This document shows positions 1 to 5,890 of a stretch of DNA of 38,952 nucleotides, piece after piece. Source of the DNA: JBBAGE01 sp041655055. Lineage in GTDB: Bacteria; Pseudomonadota; Alphaproteobacteria; Rhodobacterales; Rhodobacteraceae. The notes below the pieces were generated by a model that was given only the letters and a program-made list of their open reading frames with translations, made no database searches and had not been told where the DNA came from. The DNA is taken from NCBI GenBank assembly GCA_041655055.1, contig JBBAGE010000005.1, forward strand, positions 1 through 38,952, written 5' to 3'. A program made the translations under genes and the position numbers. Positions within the stretch are counted from its first letter, which is position 1, and each line of letters begins with the position of its first letter.

Positions 1-114
1 CATCAGAACTGCCCGACGTGTGGCGGATCGGGGCATATAGACGACGTGCCATCTCCCGCCGACCCGTTCGCCGAGTGGATCGCGCCGTTTGAGGGGGAGG
101 GGAGGGATGCGTGA
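1..114 (+). CDS. C-terminal end of the hypothetical protein at 38484-38927
   Basis: The first 114 bases encode the last 37 residues of the 147-residue protein that is complete at 38484-38927. The fragment holds a single CPTCGGSGH motif, half of a DnaJ-type zinc site, and ends at TGA 112-114. Its start lies on the other side of the circle junction, so it should not be counted as a separate gene. It overlaps the next gene by eight bases. Confidence 0.85.
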   Translation, partial: HQNCPTCGGSGHIDDVPSPADPFAEWIAPFEGEGRDA

Positions 115-126
115 ACCCCGCCGCCG
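1..126. repeat. Terminal direct repeat, left copy
   Basis: These bases are identical to 38814-38939. Continuing past 38939 into 127 restores an intact small gene upstream of the integrase, which fits a circular genome cut open during assembly. The overlap length is close to a large assembler k-mer, so it is more likely an assembly overlap than a biological terminal redundancy. Confidence 0.9.
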
Positions 127-298
127 GTCCTATGCCACCAAGGCCGAAATCGCCCGCGTCGTCGCGGCGGCGAAGGCGCAAGGCATTACTGGCGCGCTTG
201 AAGTCACGGCCGATGGCACAATCCGCATCATCCCGGCCGCCGCTGCTGCACCACAAACAGCATTTGACCGATGGCAGACATCGCGTCAATCTCGCTGA
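107..298 (+). CDS. Small basic phage protein upstream of integrase
   Basis: This 63-residue protein begins MREPRRRSYATKAEIARV and has a lysine/arginine-rich N-terminus, a helical segment of the form AEIARVVAAAKAQG, and a short segment resembling a beta hairpin (LEVTADGTIRI). The ATG at 107 was preferred to an in-frame start at 89 because the purine-rich GGGGAGGGA sits just upstream. The gene stops two bases before the integrase start, so the two are probably co-translated. From general knowledge, small proteins of this type often sit before integrases in alphaproteobacterial prophages. An excisionase or integrase accessory role is possible but not shown by any motif. Confidence 0.75.
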   Translation: MREPRRRSYATKAEIARVVAAAKAQGITGALEVTADGTIRIIPAAAAAPQTAFDRWQTSRQSR

Positions 299-299
299 C

Positions 300-1328
300 A
301 TGGTGGCTGGTCTCCACATCGTCCGCAAGCTGCGCAAGGGCAGGCCGGCGATATTCTATGTATATGCATGGCGGGGCGGGCCGCTGATCCACCGCGCCGA
401 GGGCGTGCGACCGAAGATCACGGCGGAGTTGAGCGACAGGGCGGCGGAGGAACGCAAGCAGCGCCGGGCAGCGCCGGCCATGATGTTTGCCCGGATCATT
501 GAGGATTACCGAGCCAGTCCCGATTTTACCGGTCTCGCCGCCAGCACGAAAAAGGACGTGCGGCAGTGGATGGACCGTATCATGGCTGAATTTGGCGATG
601 CGCCGATCGCCGTGTTCGAGGACCGCAAGATGCGCGGCGCGATCATCGACTGGTCCGATCAATGGGCGCACCAGCCGCGCACGGCCGACAAGGCAACCGG
701 ATTTATGGCGCAACTGCTGAACTGGGCGGTGGAACGCGGACGACTGTCGATCAATGTCGCCGCCGGTATCAGGCGCCGCTATCAATCCGACCGTGCCGAA
801 ATCGTCTGGACCGAATCGGACATTGCGCTGATCCGCCAGCATGCCAGCGCCGAGGTTATGGCCGCGATAGAACTAGCATCGCTCACCGGCCTGCGCCGCT
901 CCGATCTGATTGCCGTGCCGTGGGAGGCTGTCGGCGACACCGCCATCGTCTGGCTGACCAGCAAGAGTCGCCGCCGGGTGCGCGCGACCATCCCACTGCT
1001 GCCCGAATCCCGCGCGCTGCTCGACCGCCTGCGCCCGACCGATCCGCAAGGCCCGATCCTGCGGAACAGTCGCGGCCAGCCATGGACCGCGGACGGGCTA
1101 TCGACCAGCTTTGGCAAGGCAGCTAGGGCAGCGGGCATCGATAAGCGCCTGCACGACCTGCGCGGCACATTTGCGACTCGGCTGATTTTGGCCGGCGCCA
1201 CCGATGACGAGGCCGCCCGCGTCATGGGCTGGCAAAGCAAAGACATCTCCCAAATCCGGGCTAGATATGTCGATGAAATGCGGGTAGTTACCAGCATCGC
1301 CGCAAGGCTGACTGTAAACCGTGTGTAA
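300..1328 (+). CDS. int: Tyrosine recombinase, phage integrase
   Basis: The 342-residue protein catalyses site-specific recombination between attP and the host attB. Residues 1-50 form a small N-terminal DNA-binding region, about 60-155 a core-binding SAM-like domain, and 165-335 the catalytic domain. Visible active-site residues are R199 (TGLRR), K222 (TSKSR), H285 and R288 (LHDLRGT), W311 in place of the second histidine (MGWQS), and nucleophile Y323 (ARYVDEM). The ATG at 300 was chosen because it follows the previous stop by one base; the upstream extension to 111 overlaps that gene and is low-complexity. The stop lies about 40 bases before the tRNA-derived attP core, the usual int-attP layout. 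Confidence 0.93.
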   Translation: MVAGLHIVRKLRKGRPAIFYVYAWRGGPLIHRAEGVRPKITAELSDRAAEERKQRRAAPAMMFARIIEDYRASPDFTGLAASTKKDVRQWMDRIMAEFGDAPIAVFEDRKMRGAIIDWSDQWAHQPRTADKATGFMAQLLNWAVERGRLSINVAAGIRRRYQSDRAEIVWTESDIALIRQHASAEVMAAIELASLTGLRRSDLIAVPWEAVGDTAIVWLTSKSRRRVRATIPLLPESRALLDRLRPTDPQGPILRNSRGQPWTADGLSTSFGKAARAAGIDKRLHDLRGTFATRLILAGATDDEAARVMGWQSKDISQIRARYVDEMRVVTSIAARLTVNRV

Positions 1329-1502
1329 ACCGGTCGGCCAGCCGTTTTGCAAGTGGTTGAAAACACGACCGGTCCCGTAGCTCAGCCGGATAGAGCAGCG
1401 GTTTCCTAAACCGCTGATAATGCCGTGCAATCAAAATGCTGGCTGTAAAAACCTGGACAGAGCGGCGTTTATGAATCAAATGGTTACGGTTGGCGTGTAA
1501 AC
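1311..1502 (+). other. attP: Probable phage attachment site attP
   Basis: The region directly downstream of int contains a tRNA-derived core with the 19-base perfect inverted repeat AGCGGTTTCCTAAACCGCT at 1397-1415. It is flanked by repeated short motifs: TGTAAAC at 1313-1319, 1324-1330 and 1496-1502, and TGTAAAA at 1444-1450. These match the layout of integrase core sites plus same-orientation arm sites. The first two TGTAAAC copies overlap the end of int. No other attachment-like repeat is seen in the window, as expected for a circular, non-integrated genome. Confidence 0.7.
1371..1414 (+). other. 5' half of a tRNA-Arg(CCT) gene inside attP
   Basis: The sequence folds as the first part of a tRNA: acceptor strand GGTCCCG (1371-1377), D-stem GCTC/GAGC around AGCCGGATA, then an anticodon stem GCGGT/ACCGC around loop TTCCTAA with anticodon CCT at 1405-1407. 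After 1415 the match stops; there is no T-arm and no 3' acceptor strand, so it cannot be a working tRNA by itself. It is read as the phage copy of the host integration target. Crossover in the anticodon region would place this 5' half next to the host 3' half and rebuild the tRNA beside int. Confidence 0.75.
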
Positions 1503-1566
1503 GAAAACCGCTCCATACGTTCCCCGCCTGTTCCGCCGACTCATCCACCTCTGCTATCCACCGCCG

Positions 1567-1800
1567 ATGGCCGATTACAGCAGCCCCAGAGATGCCGACC
1601 CGATCTGGTATCGCGCCGATTTGCCGTGCCGGGTCACATGCAACTGCGGGCGATCGATCGAAACCAGCCTAGAGGAATTCGCCGCCGCGCGTGGCCTGCG
1701 CTCCGACATGCGGCTGGGAGAGCTGATGGCGCGGCTCAAATGCACTCGGTGCGGCGCGAGGCCAGAGCTGTTTCTACACTGGCGAGGGCGGTGGATTTAG
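1567..1800 (+). CDS. Hypothetical protein with two CxC/CxxC zinc-binding pairs
   Basis: The 77-residue product contains CNC in CNCGRS (residues 25-29) and CTRC in LKCTRCGARPE (about 59-62), spaced as a possible zinc ribbon. Between them is a helical segment (LEEFAAARGL). It lies alone between attP and the 57-residue gene, on the same strand as int. The start is the first ATG of the frame and no strong Shine-Dalgarno is visible. The family is familiar from sphingomonad prophages but its function is unknown; a DNA- or RNA-binding role is only inferred from the paired cysteines. Confidence 0.65.
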   Translation: MADYSSPRDADPIWYRADLPCRVTCNCGRSIETSLEEFAAARGLRSDMRLGELMARLKCTRCGARPELFLHWRGRWI

Positions 1801-1834
1801 GGGCGGAAATTTTTGCCTCACCCGCATTTTCCAC

Positions 1835-1863
1835 TTGCAATCCTGTATCCTTTGGGATACAAA
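1835..1863 (+). promoter_or_regulatory. Promoter with a palindromic operator
   Basis: TTGCAA at 1835-1840 and TACAAA at 1858-1863 are separated by 17 bases and lie about 50 bases before the gene at 1915. The spacer and -10 hold a perfect inverted repeat, TGTATCC-TTTG-GGATACA (1844-1861). A similar repeat, ATACC-AAAA-GGTAT, lies in the immunity region at 32045-32058, so control by the phage repressor or Cro is possible. Confidence 0.45.
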
Positions 1864-1914
1864 TAATCATCAACAGCGGATGGATGGCCAGCCGCGATAG
1901 GTAGGAGACCTGAT

Positions 1915-2088
1915 ATGACCCGCACCGAAAAAGTGATTGCGAACGCCGAAGCCAAAGGCTGCATGGATCGCAAGGTCCACGAGGCACAAATTGCCTGCAA
2001 CGGCGTGCCATATCGCCTGTTCAATCCATATGTGAAGAAACATTTGCGAGCCGCTTGGGAGCGCGGCGCCGCCAAGGCATCACAATGA
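1915..2088 (+). CDS. Small protein resembling the CrpP/Rmf group
   Basis: This 57-residue protein has the ATG at 1915, after GTAGGAGACC. Its middle reads EAQIACNGVPYRLFNPY followed by LRAAWERG. A small glycine segment, an NPY-type motif and a final AW..G helix resemble the ribosome-modulation-factor/CrpP-like family, which acts on ribosomes or RNA, but the similarity is short and was judged by eye. The stop TGA overlaps the next gene's ATG at 2085 as ATGA, so the two are coupled. It is controlled by the promoter at 1835 if that is real. Confidence 0.65.
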   Translation: MTRTEKVIANAEAKGCMDRKVHEAQIACNGVPYRLFNPYVKKHLRAAWERGAAKASQ

Positions 2089-2417
2089 AAACCCTCTACT
2101 CCGCCTGTCTCTCCCGCCTCGGCCTATCCCAGGTCGAGGCGGCGGCCTTGCACGATGTTGGCCTGCCCACGGTCAAACACTGGGCCGCCGGCCGCCGACC
2201 GGTGCCAGACGGTATCTGGGACGATCTGCGCGGCTATGAGGCCCGGATCATCGACGCCAGCGAGGCCGCCCGCGAAGCTTGGGAGGATGGCGGTGAAACA
2301 CGGCGGATCGACGCCACTGTTGCCGATGATCTCGGCCTGATGGCGCTGGCGGATTTCCTGCTCGGCAGCGACGAGGAGCCGCCGATCTACGCGAACAATG
2401 CGCGGCTGGCGGACTAG
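2085..2417 (+). CDS. Helix-turn-helix protein, GIW-type paralogue 1
   Basis: The 110-residue protein has an N-terminal helix-turn-helix pattern at about residues 10-40 (LSQVEAAALHDVGLPTVKHW), then RRPVPDGIWDDL. The rest is helical and acidic. The shape W-A-A-x-R/E-x-x-P-P-x-GIW recurs in the protein at 26645-26875, so the two are probably paralogues. It most likely binds DNA as a small regulator. Its ATG overlaps the previous stop. Its stop and that of the convergent spanin gene share one CTAG at 2414-2417. Positions 2378-2397 are also found at the extreme right end of the window. Confidence 0.75.
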   Translation: MKTLYSACLSRLGLSQVEAAALHDVGLPTVKHWAAGRRPVPDGIWDDLRGYEARIIDASEAAREAWEDGGETRRIDATVADDLGLMALADFLLGSDEEPPIYANNARLAD

Positions 2418-2677
2418 CGCGGCCACCCCGCCACCAGCGCCCGCCGCTTCGCCTCGCATTCGGCATCCGCGCGGGCATCCGCCAACAGCCACAGTTCCAG
2501 CGCCTCGGCCGTCAATGGTTCCGGCAGCCCCGGCCATGTGCAGGCGTGCACGCTCTCAGCCGGTGGCGGCGGAATGGATGGCATCACGGCCATGGTTCGC
2601 GGCGCGCACGCGCTCATCAGGCAGGCAGCCGACAACAGCATCAGCCGGCCGATCCTTGTAATAGGTCCGCACTTCAT
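2414..2677 (-). CDS. Rz1: Outer spanin lipoprotein, Rz1-like
   Basis: The 87-residue product begins with a basic stretch and a hydrophobic segment ending in a lipobox (MLLSAACLMSAC), so it should be cleaved before the cysteine, lipidated and placed in the outer membrane. A proline-rich segment (PSIPPPP) follows, as is usual in Rz1. It overlaps the 3' half of the Rz gene in another frame, the classic embedded Rz/Rz1 arrangement. With Rz it would bridge and fuse inner and outer membranes at the last step of lysis. ATG 2677 was chosen because the upstream residues lack a signal peptide. Confidence 0.8.
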   Translation of the reverse strand: MKCGPITRIGRLMLLSAACLMSACAPRTMAVMPSIPPPPAESVHACTWPGLPEPLTAEALELWLLADARADAECEAKRRALVAGWPR

Positions 2678-2954
2678 GGGTATGTGTCTCCGTGATCTGT
2701 CCGGCCTGCGCGCGTGCTGCGGCCAATGCGGCGGCGGTATCCTCCATGCGCGCACGCCAATGCGATTCGCGCGCCGCCAGATCCGCGCGGGCCTGCTGCT
2801 CCCGCTTCTCCCACCGCGCCTCCGTCATAGCATGCGCCGCCCGTTCGTGGTCGAGCCGCATGGACTGCACCGATAGCAGCAGCATCAGCGCGGCGATGGC
2901 GGCGAAATGCCAGTGGCGGGCGAACAGGGCGATCACTTCAGCCCCGTCATGCAA
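2556..2954 (-). CDS. Rz: Inner spanin, Rz-like
   Basis: The 132-residue protein has one N-terminal membrane segment (about 15-30, AAIAALMLLLSV) followed by a long charged coiled coil rich in Ala, Arg and Glu (about 35-95). This is the i-spanin shape: anchored in the inner membrane with a periplasmic rod. The o-spanin reading frame overlaps its C-terminal half. Its start overlaps the lysozyme end by 22 bases, completing a holin-lysozyme-Rz/Rz1 cassette. Confidence 0.8.
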   Translation of the reverse strand: MHDGAEVIALFARHWHFAAIAALMLLLSVQSMRLDHERAAHAMTEARWEKREQQARADLAARESHWRARMEDTAAALAAARAQAGQITETHTHEVRTYYKDRPADAVVGCLPDERVRAANHGRDAIHSAATG

Positions 2955-3421
2955 ACCGCGTACTCAGGGATCATCGCCGGATCTCTGCTGGCATGGCGCC
3001 GATTCGCCAGCCCCTGCACATATCTGCCGCCCACCTTCACCCACATTTTGAACGCCTCGCAGCCGCCGGCCCAGTCGCCGGCATTGAAACGCCGCGCGGC
3101 CGTCGATCCGCAAAAGCCGGCCGAGCCGATGTTATAGGAAAGGCTGGTCGCCGCCGCCCATTGCATCGGCCGTTCGCGCAATGCCGGCACGCACGCCGCC
3201 GCGCGCTCGCCAAATCCGCCCAGCGCCTTTTCCAGCATGCCCAGGCATTCGGCGTCGCTATAGCGCCGCATGGGCACGCGCGTCTCGCCATAGCAAACCG
3301 TCATCACCCCGCCGACATCGGGATAGGGATCGTTCCGTTCCCCCTCCCACGATGCGACGATCGGCGTGGCGATCGCCAGCATTGCACCGGCCGCCAATGT
3401 CGCAATCCGCGCCTTGTGCAT
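2933..3421 (-). CDS. Lysozyme, GH24 family with SAR-type N-terminus
   Basis: The 162-residue endolysin would cleave peptidoglycan glycosidic bonds. The GH24 catalytic triad is visible with T4-lysozyme spacing: E26 (ASWEGERN), D35 (YPDVGG) and T41 (MTVCYGET). Residues 5-24 are weakly hydrophobic and rich in Ala and Gly, as in signal-arrest-release endolysins that reach the periplasm by Sec and become active after membrane depolarisation. The ATG at 3421 overlaps the holin stop as ATGA; an upstream in-frame start would enlarge the N-terminus without purpose. Several cysteines (C43, C55 and others) may form activating disulfides. Confidence 0.9.
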   Translation of the reverse strand: MHKARIATLAAGAMLAIATPIVASWEGERNDPYPDVGGVMTVCYGETRVPMRRYSDAECLGMLEKALGGFGERAAACVPALRERPMQWAAATSLSYNIGSAGFCGSTAARRFNAGDWAGGCEAFKMWVKVGGRYVQGLANRRHASRDPAMIPEYAVCMTGLK

Positions 3422-3603
3422 CACGCGCCTCCCTTCGGCCCATGGCGCACGCGATCCAGCATGCGCCACAGCATCCAGATGATCGACAGCAGCACCATGA
3501 TGGCCGTCAAAATCGGGGTGAACACATCGGCGTAATAGGCCGCTGTGCCCAAATAGCCCGCGCCGATCAGGGCAGCGTCACCAGTGTTTCGCATATTCAT
3601 CAT
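3421..3603 (-). CDS. Holin-like small membrane protein
   Basis: The 60-residue protein has a strong membrane segment (about 25-45, PILTAIMVLLSIIWMLW), an earlier weakly hydrophobic glycine/alanine stretch, and a charged C-terminus (RMLDRVRHGPKGGA). Position, size and hydrophobicity fit a holin that sets lysis timing and depolarises the membrane for the downstream SAR lysozyme. Several closely spaced in-frame ATG codons (3603, 3600, 3594) could give alternative starts, as in dual-start holins. The family cannot be named from sequence alone. Confidence 0.7.
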   Translation of the reverse strand: MMNMRNTGDAALIGAGYLGTAAYYADVFTPILTAIMVLLSIIWMLWRMLDRVRHGPKGGA

Positions 3604-3616
3604 GCACCCCGCCCGA

Positions 3617-5890
3617 TCACTTCCAGCGCCCGCGTGCATACAGGCTGATGCTATAGGTCTGCGCCACCGACGCATTGAACGAGACATTGATCTGCCCCGC
3701 CGCCGCTTCCGCTTGCAGCCTGGTCAGGTCATAGGCTCCGGTCGAACTGACCGCGCTAACCGACGCCAGCACCTGCGGCAGCGCGCCATCCCATGTCATC
3801 CCTGCCAGAAACGTCAGCGATCCGTTTACGGCGGTATTCGGCGCGGCGATCGTCAGCGCCAGCACGCCCCAGAATTCCGCCGTGCCGTCCGCGTGGCGCT
3901 TGTAGTTCCGCTGCACACCGGTGATGACATAGCTGTCATCGATCACCCGCACGCCATCCTGCTCCAGCCGCTGCACCGGGGCGGCGGCAATGCTGGCGGT
4001 GCCACTTGCGCCGCTGGTGCCGCCGGTAATGGTGTCGGTGGGGGCAAAGGTGCCGGTCACGTCGCGCAAAAACAGCTTCTGGCGCACACCCGTCAAATTG
4101 CGCAGGGCGCGCCGCACCGTACCCGATCCATTCGGCCCGGTCACCGTCTCGCCCTCCTCGAAGATGCCCGTCACGCCGTCCAGATGCAGCACCATCGGGT
4201 CCAGCTCGTCGGAATCCACAGCCGTCATCCGCAGTTCCCCGTTCGACACGCTCGCGCCGCCGGCCACGATATTCCAGCGCCCCGAATTGCGAATGATGCC
4301 ATTCGATGCGCGCAGCCCGTTCGATCCGTCCGACTGTTGCAACCCGCGCTCGCCAGCGTTCGACACGAAAAAATTGTTCAGGATCAGGTCCTGCGTGCCG
4401 GCGGCAATGGCAATGCCGGAAATCCAGCTTCCATCCACCACGATATTCGATGCGACAGAGCGCGAGGCCGGGCGACCGGGATGGCCAAAGTTCACGCCAT
4501 GATTCTCGCGGGTATTGGTGGTGATGATGTTGCTGATTTCGCCGTCGACCGTATCGAAACCCACGGCCGATGCGCCGGCATTGTCCACCGACGCGCGCAG
4601 GATTCTGTTGCGCTGCCCGCTCACCTGCACGCCGCTATATTCCGTCAGGCCAGTACCCTGCGCATGGCCGACCCATACGGTGCAATCCGCGCAGTCAACC
4701 AGATACACGGCTTCGCGGCCCCAGCCGCGTATCAGCTCCACCCTCACCTCGACGCGCCGCCCTTCGGGAATGAACAGCGGCCCCGACGATGTATTGCGCC
4801 AGCCATCGACCGACGGCATCGGCGCGCCCGAGGCCACATAATGATCGCGCATCATGCCGACGCGGATGCTGGAATCCACCAATTCCGGGAAATACAGCAA
4901 ATGCGTGCCGATATTGCCCGACTGCCCCGCCGCATTGCCGTCGATTTCATGGATGCGGATATCCACCCCGCCCAATGCCTCGCCGTGCAGCAGCTGATCG
5001 AAATCGGCGCAGCCATCGGGCAGGCGCAAGGTGCCATCCACCTGCACTTTCGCACGATCGGCCAAGGCGATGTTTTTAGCCGTCAATACCCGACTCACCG
5101 GCACGCGCAGCACATTCAGCGCATCGAGCATCTTTTGGGCCACCGCGCTTTCGTCCACATTGCCATAGGCGGCGCCGAAGGCATCCACGGTGACGAAGCC
5201 ATCGTCGATAACATACAACTGTACACCGCCTGCCGTCTCGACATGCGAATCCGGTGCAGCGGGCGGCGCGACCTGATAGCTAAATCCGCCGGCCTGCACC
5301 CGGGCGCCAATATTCACCTTGGCATAGGAAAGCCCGGTATCGGCCAGCAGTGCGGCAACGGTCAGATATGCCGGCCCCAAACTTGTGGTCGTCGCCCCGA
5401 TCGCCGGCAGTGCCACCAGAGCGCCCATCGCATCGAATGCCAGAAACAGGCCTGCGCGGCGGCTGACCGACGGCAGCATCATCTTGCCGCGCTGCGGATC
5501 CGTATCCGGCACAAGAAGGGCGCGGCCGAGATCGTCGGCGTCCTCCTGCGCGATCATCGTCAGCTTGTCGAGCGCCGCTTCATGCGATTCCGCCGGGAAC
5601 GGGTCGTTCGGCACATAGTCGGTTTCCTGTGTACGGGCGACGACGCGCCTGATCGCCAGCCGCAAGCCCGCCGGCGGCGGCGCCATCATCGTCACCGTTC
5701 CGCCGGCGGCCGGGCCGCCACCGCTCACGGTAAAGTGCACGTTCAGCGTTTGCACCATTTCCACACCGGCGGAATCCGTCAGCGTCACCACCAGATCGCT
5801 CGCCGCCGGAAATCGGAATGGCACGGGAAATGCTTGTGTTACGCCGTCACCTGCATAGGCAATGCGCCGCAGCGCCGTCGAAACCGTCAT
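3617..5890 (-). CDS. Tailspike/tail fibre with T7-fibre-like N-terminus
   Basis: The 757-residue protein starts MTVSTALRRIAYAGDG. Its first 130 residues (TQAFPVPFRFPAASDLVVTL to NDPFPAESHEAALDKL) match the head-binding domain of the T7 tail-fibre family. The middle (about 330-560) has short repeating strands with Asn, Gly and Val, as in right-handed beta-helix tailspikes, so it may degrade or bind a surface polysaccharide. About 600-660 hold glycine/threonine-rich turns, and the last 70 residues form a beta-rich tip. ATG 5890 is preferred because the first 22 residues of the longer frame are arginine-rich overlap. It overlaps the upstream ejection-protein gene by four bases. Confidence 0.88.
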   Translation of the reverse strand: MTVSTALRRIAYAGDGVTQAFPVPFRFPAASDLVVTLTDSAGVEMVQTLNVHFTVSGGGPAAGGTVTMMAPPPAGLRLAIRRVVARTQETDYVPNDPFPAESHEAALDKLTMIAQEDADDLGRALLVPDTDPQRGKMMLPSVSRRAGLFLAFDAMGALVALPAIGATTTSLGPAYLTVAALLADTGLSYAKVNIGARVQAGGFSYQVAPPAAPDSHVETAGGVQLYVIDDGFVTVDAFGAAYGNVDESAVAQKMLDALNVLRVPVSRVLTAKNIALADRAKVQVDGTLRLPDGCADFDQLLHGEALGGVDIRIHEIDGNAAGQSGNIGTHLLYFPELVDSSIRVGMMRDHYVASGAPMPSVDGWRNTSSGPLFIPEGRRVEVRVELIRGWGREAVYLVDCADCTVWVGHAQGTGLTEYSGVQVSGQRNRILRASVDNAGASAVGFDTVDGEISNIITTNTRENHGVNFGHPGRPASRSVASNIVVDGSWISGIAIAAGTQDLILNNFFVSNAGERGLQQSDGSNGLRASNGIIRNSGRWNIVAGGASVSNGELRMTAVDSDELDPMVLHLDGVTGIFEEGETVTGPNGSGTVRRALRNLTGVRQKLFLRDVTGTFAPTDTITGGTSGASGTASIAAAPVQRLEQDGVRVIDDSYVITGVQRNYKRHADGTAEFWGVLALTIAAPNTAVNGSLTFLAGMTWDGALPQVLASVSAVSSTGAYDLTRLQAEAAAGQINVSFNASVAQTYSISLYARGRWK

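Noticed and set aside
111..299. N-terminal extension of the integrase from 111
   Set aside because: It overlaps the 63-residue gene in another frame and is basic low-complexity; ATG 300 gives a normal integrase length.
1371..1450. Complete functional tRNA gene
   Set aside because: There is no T-arm and no 3' acceptor strand after 1414; it is only a 5' half.
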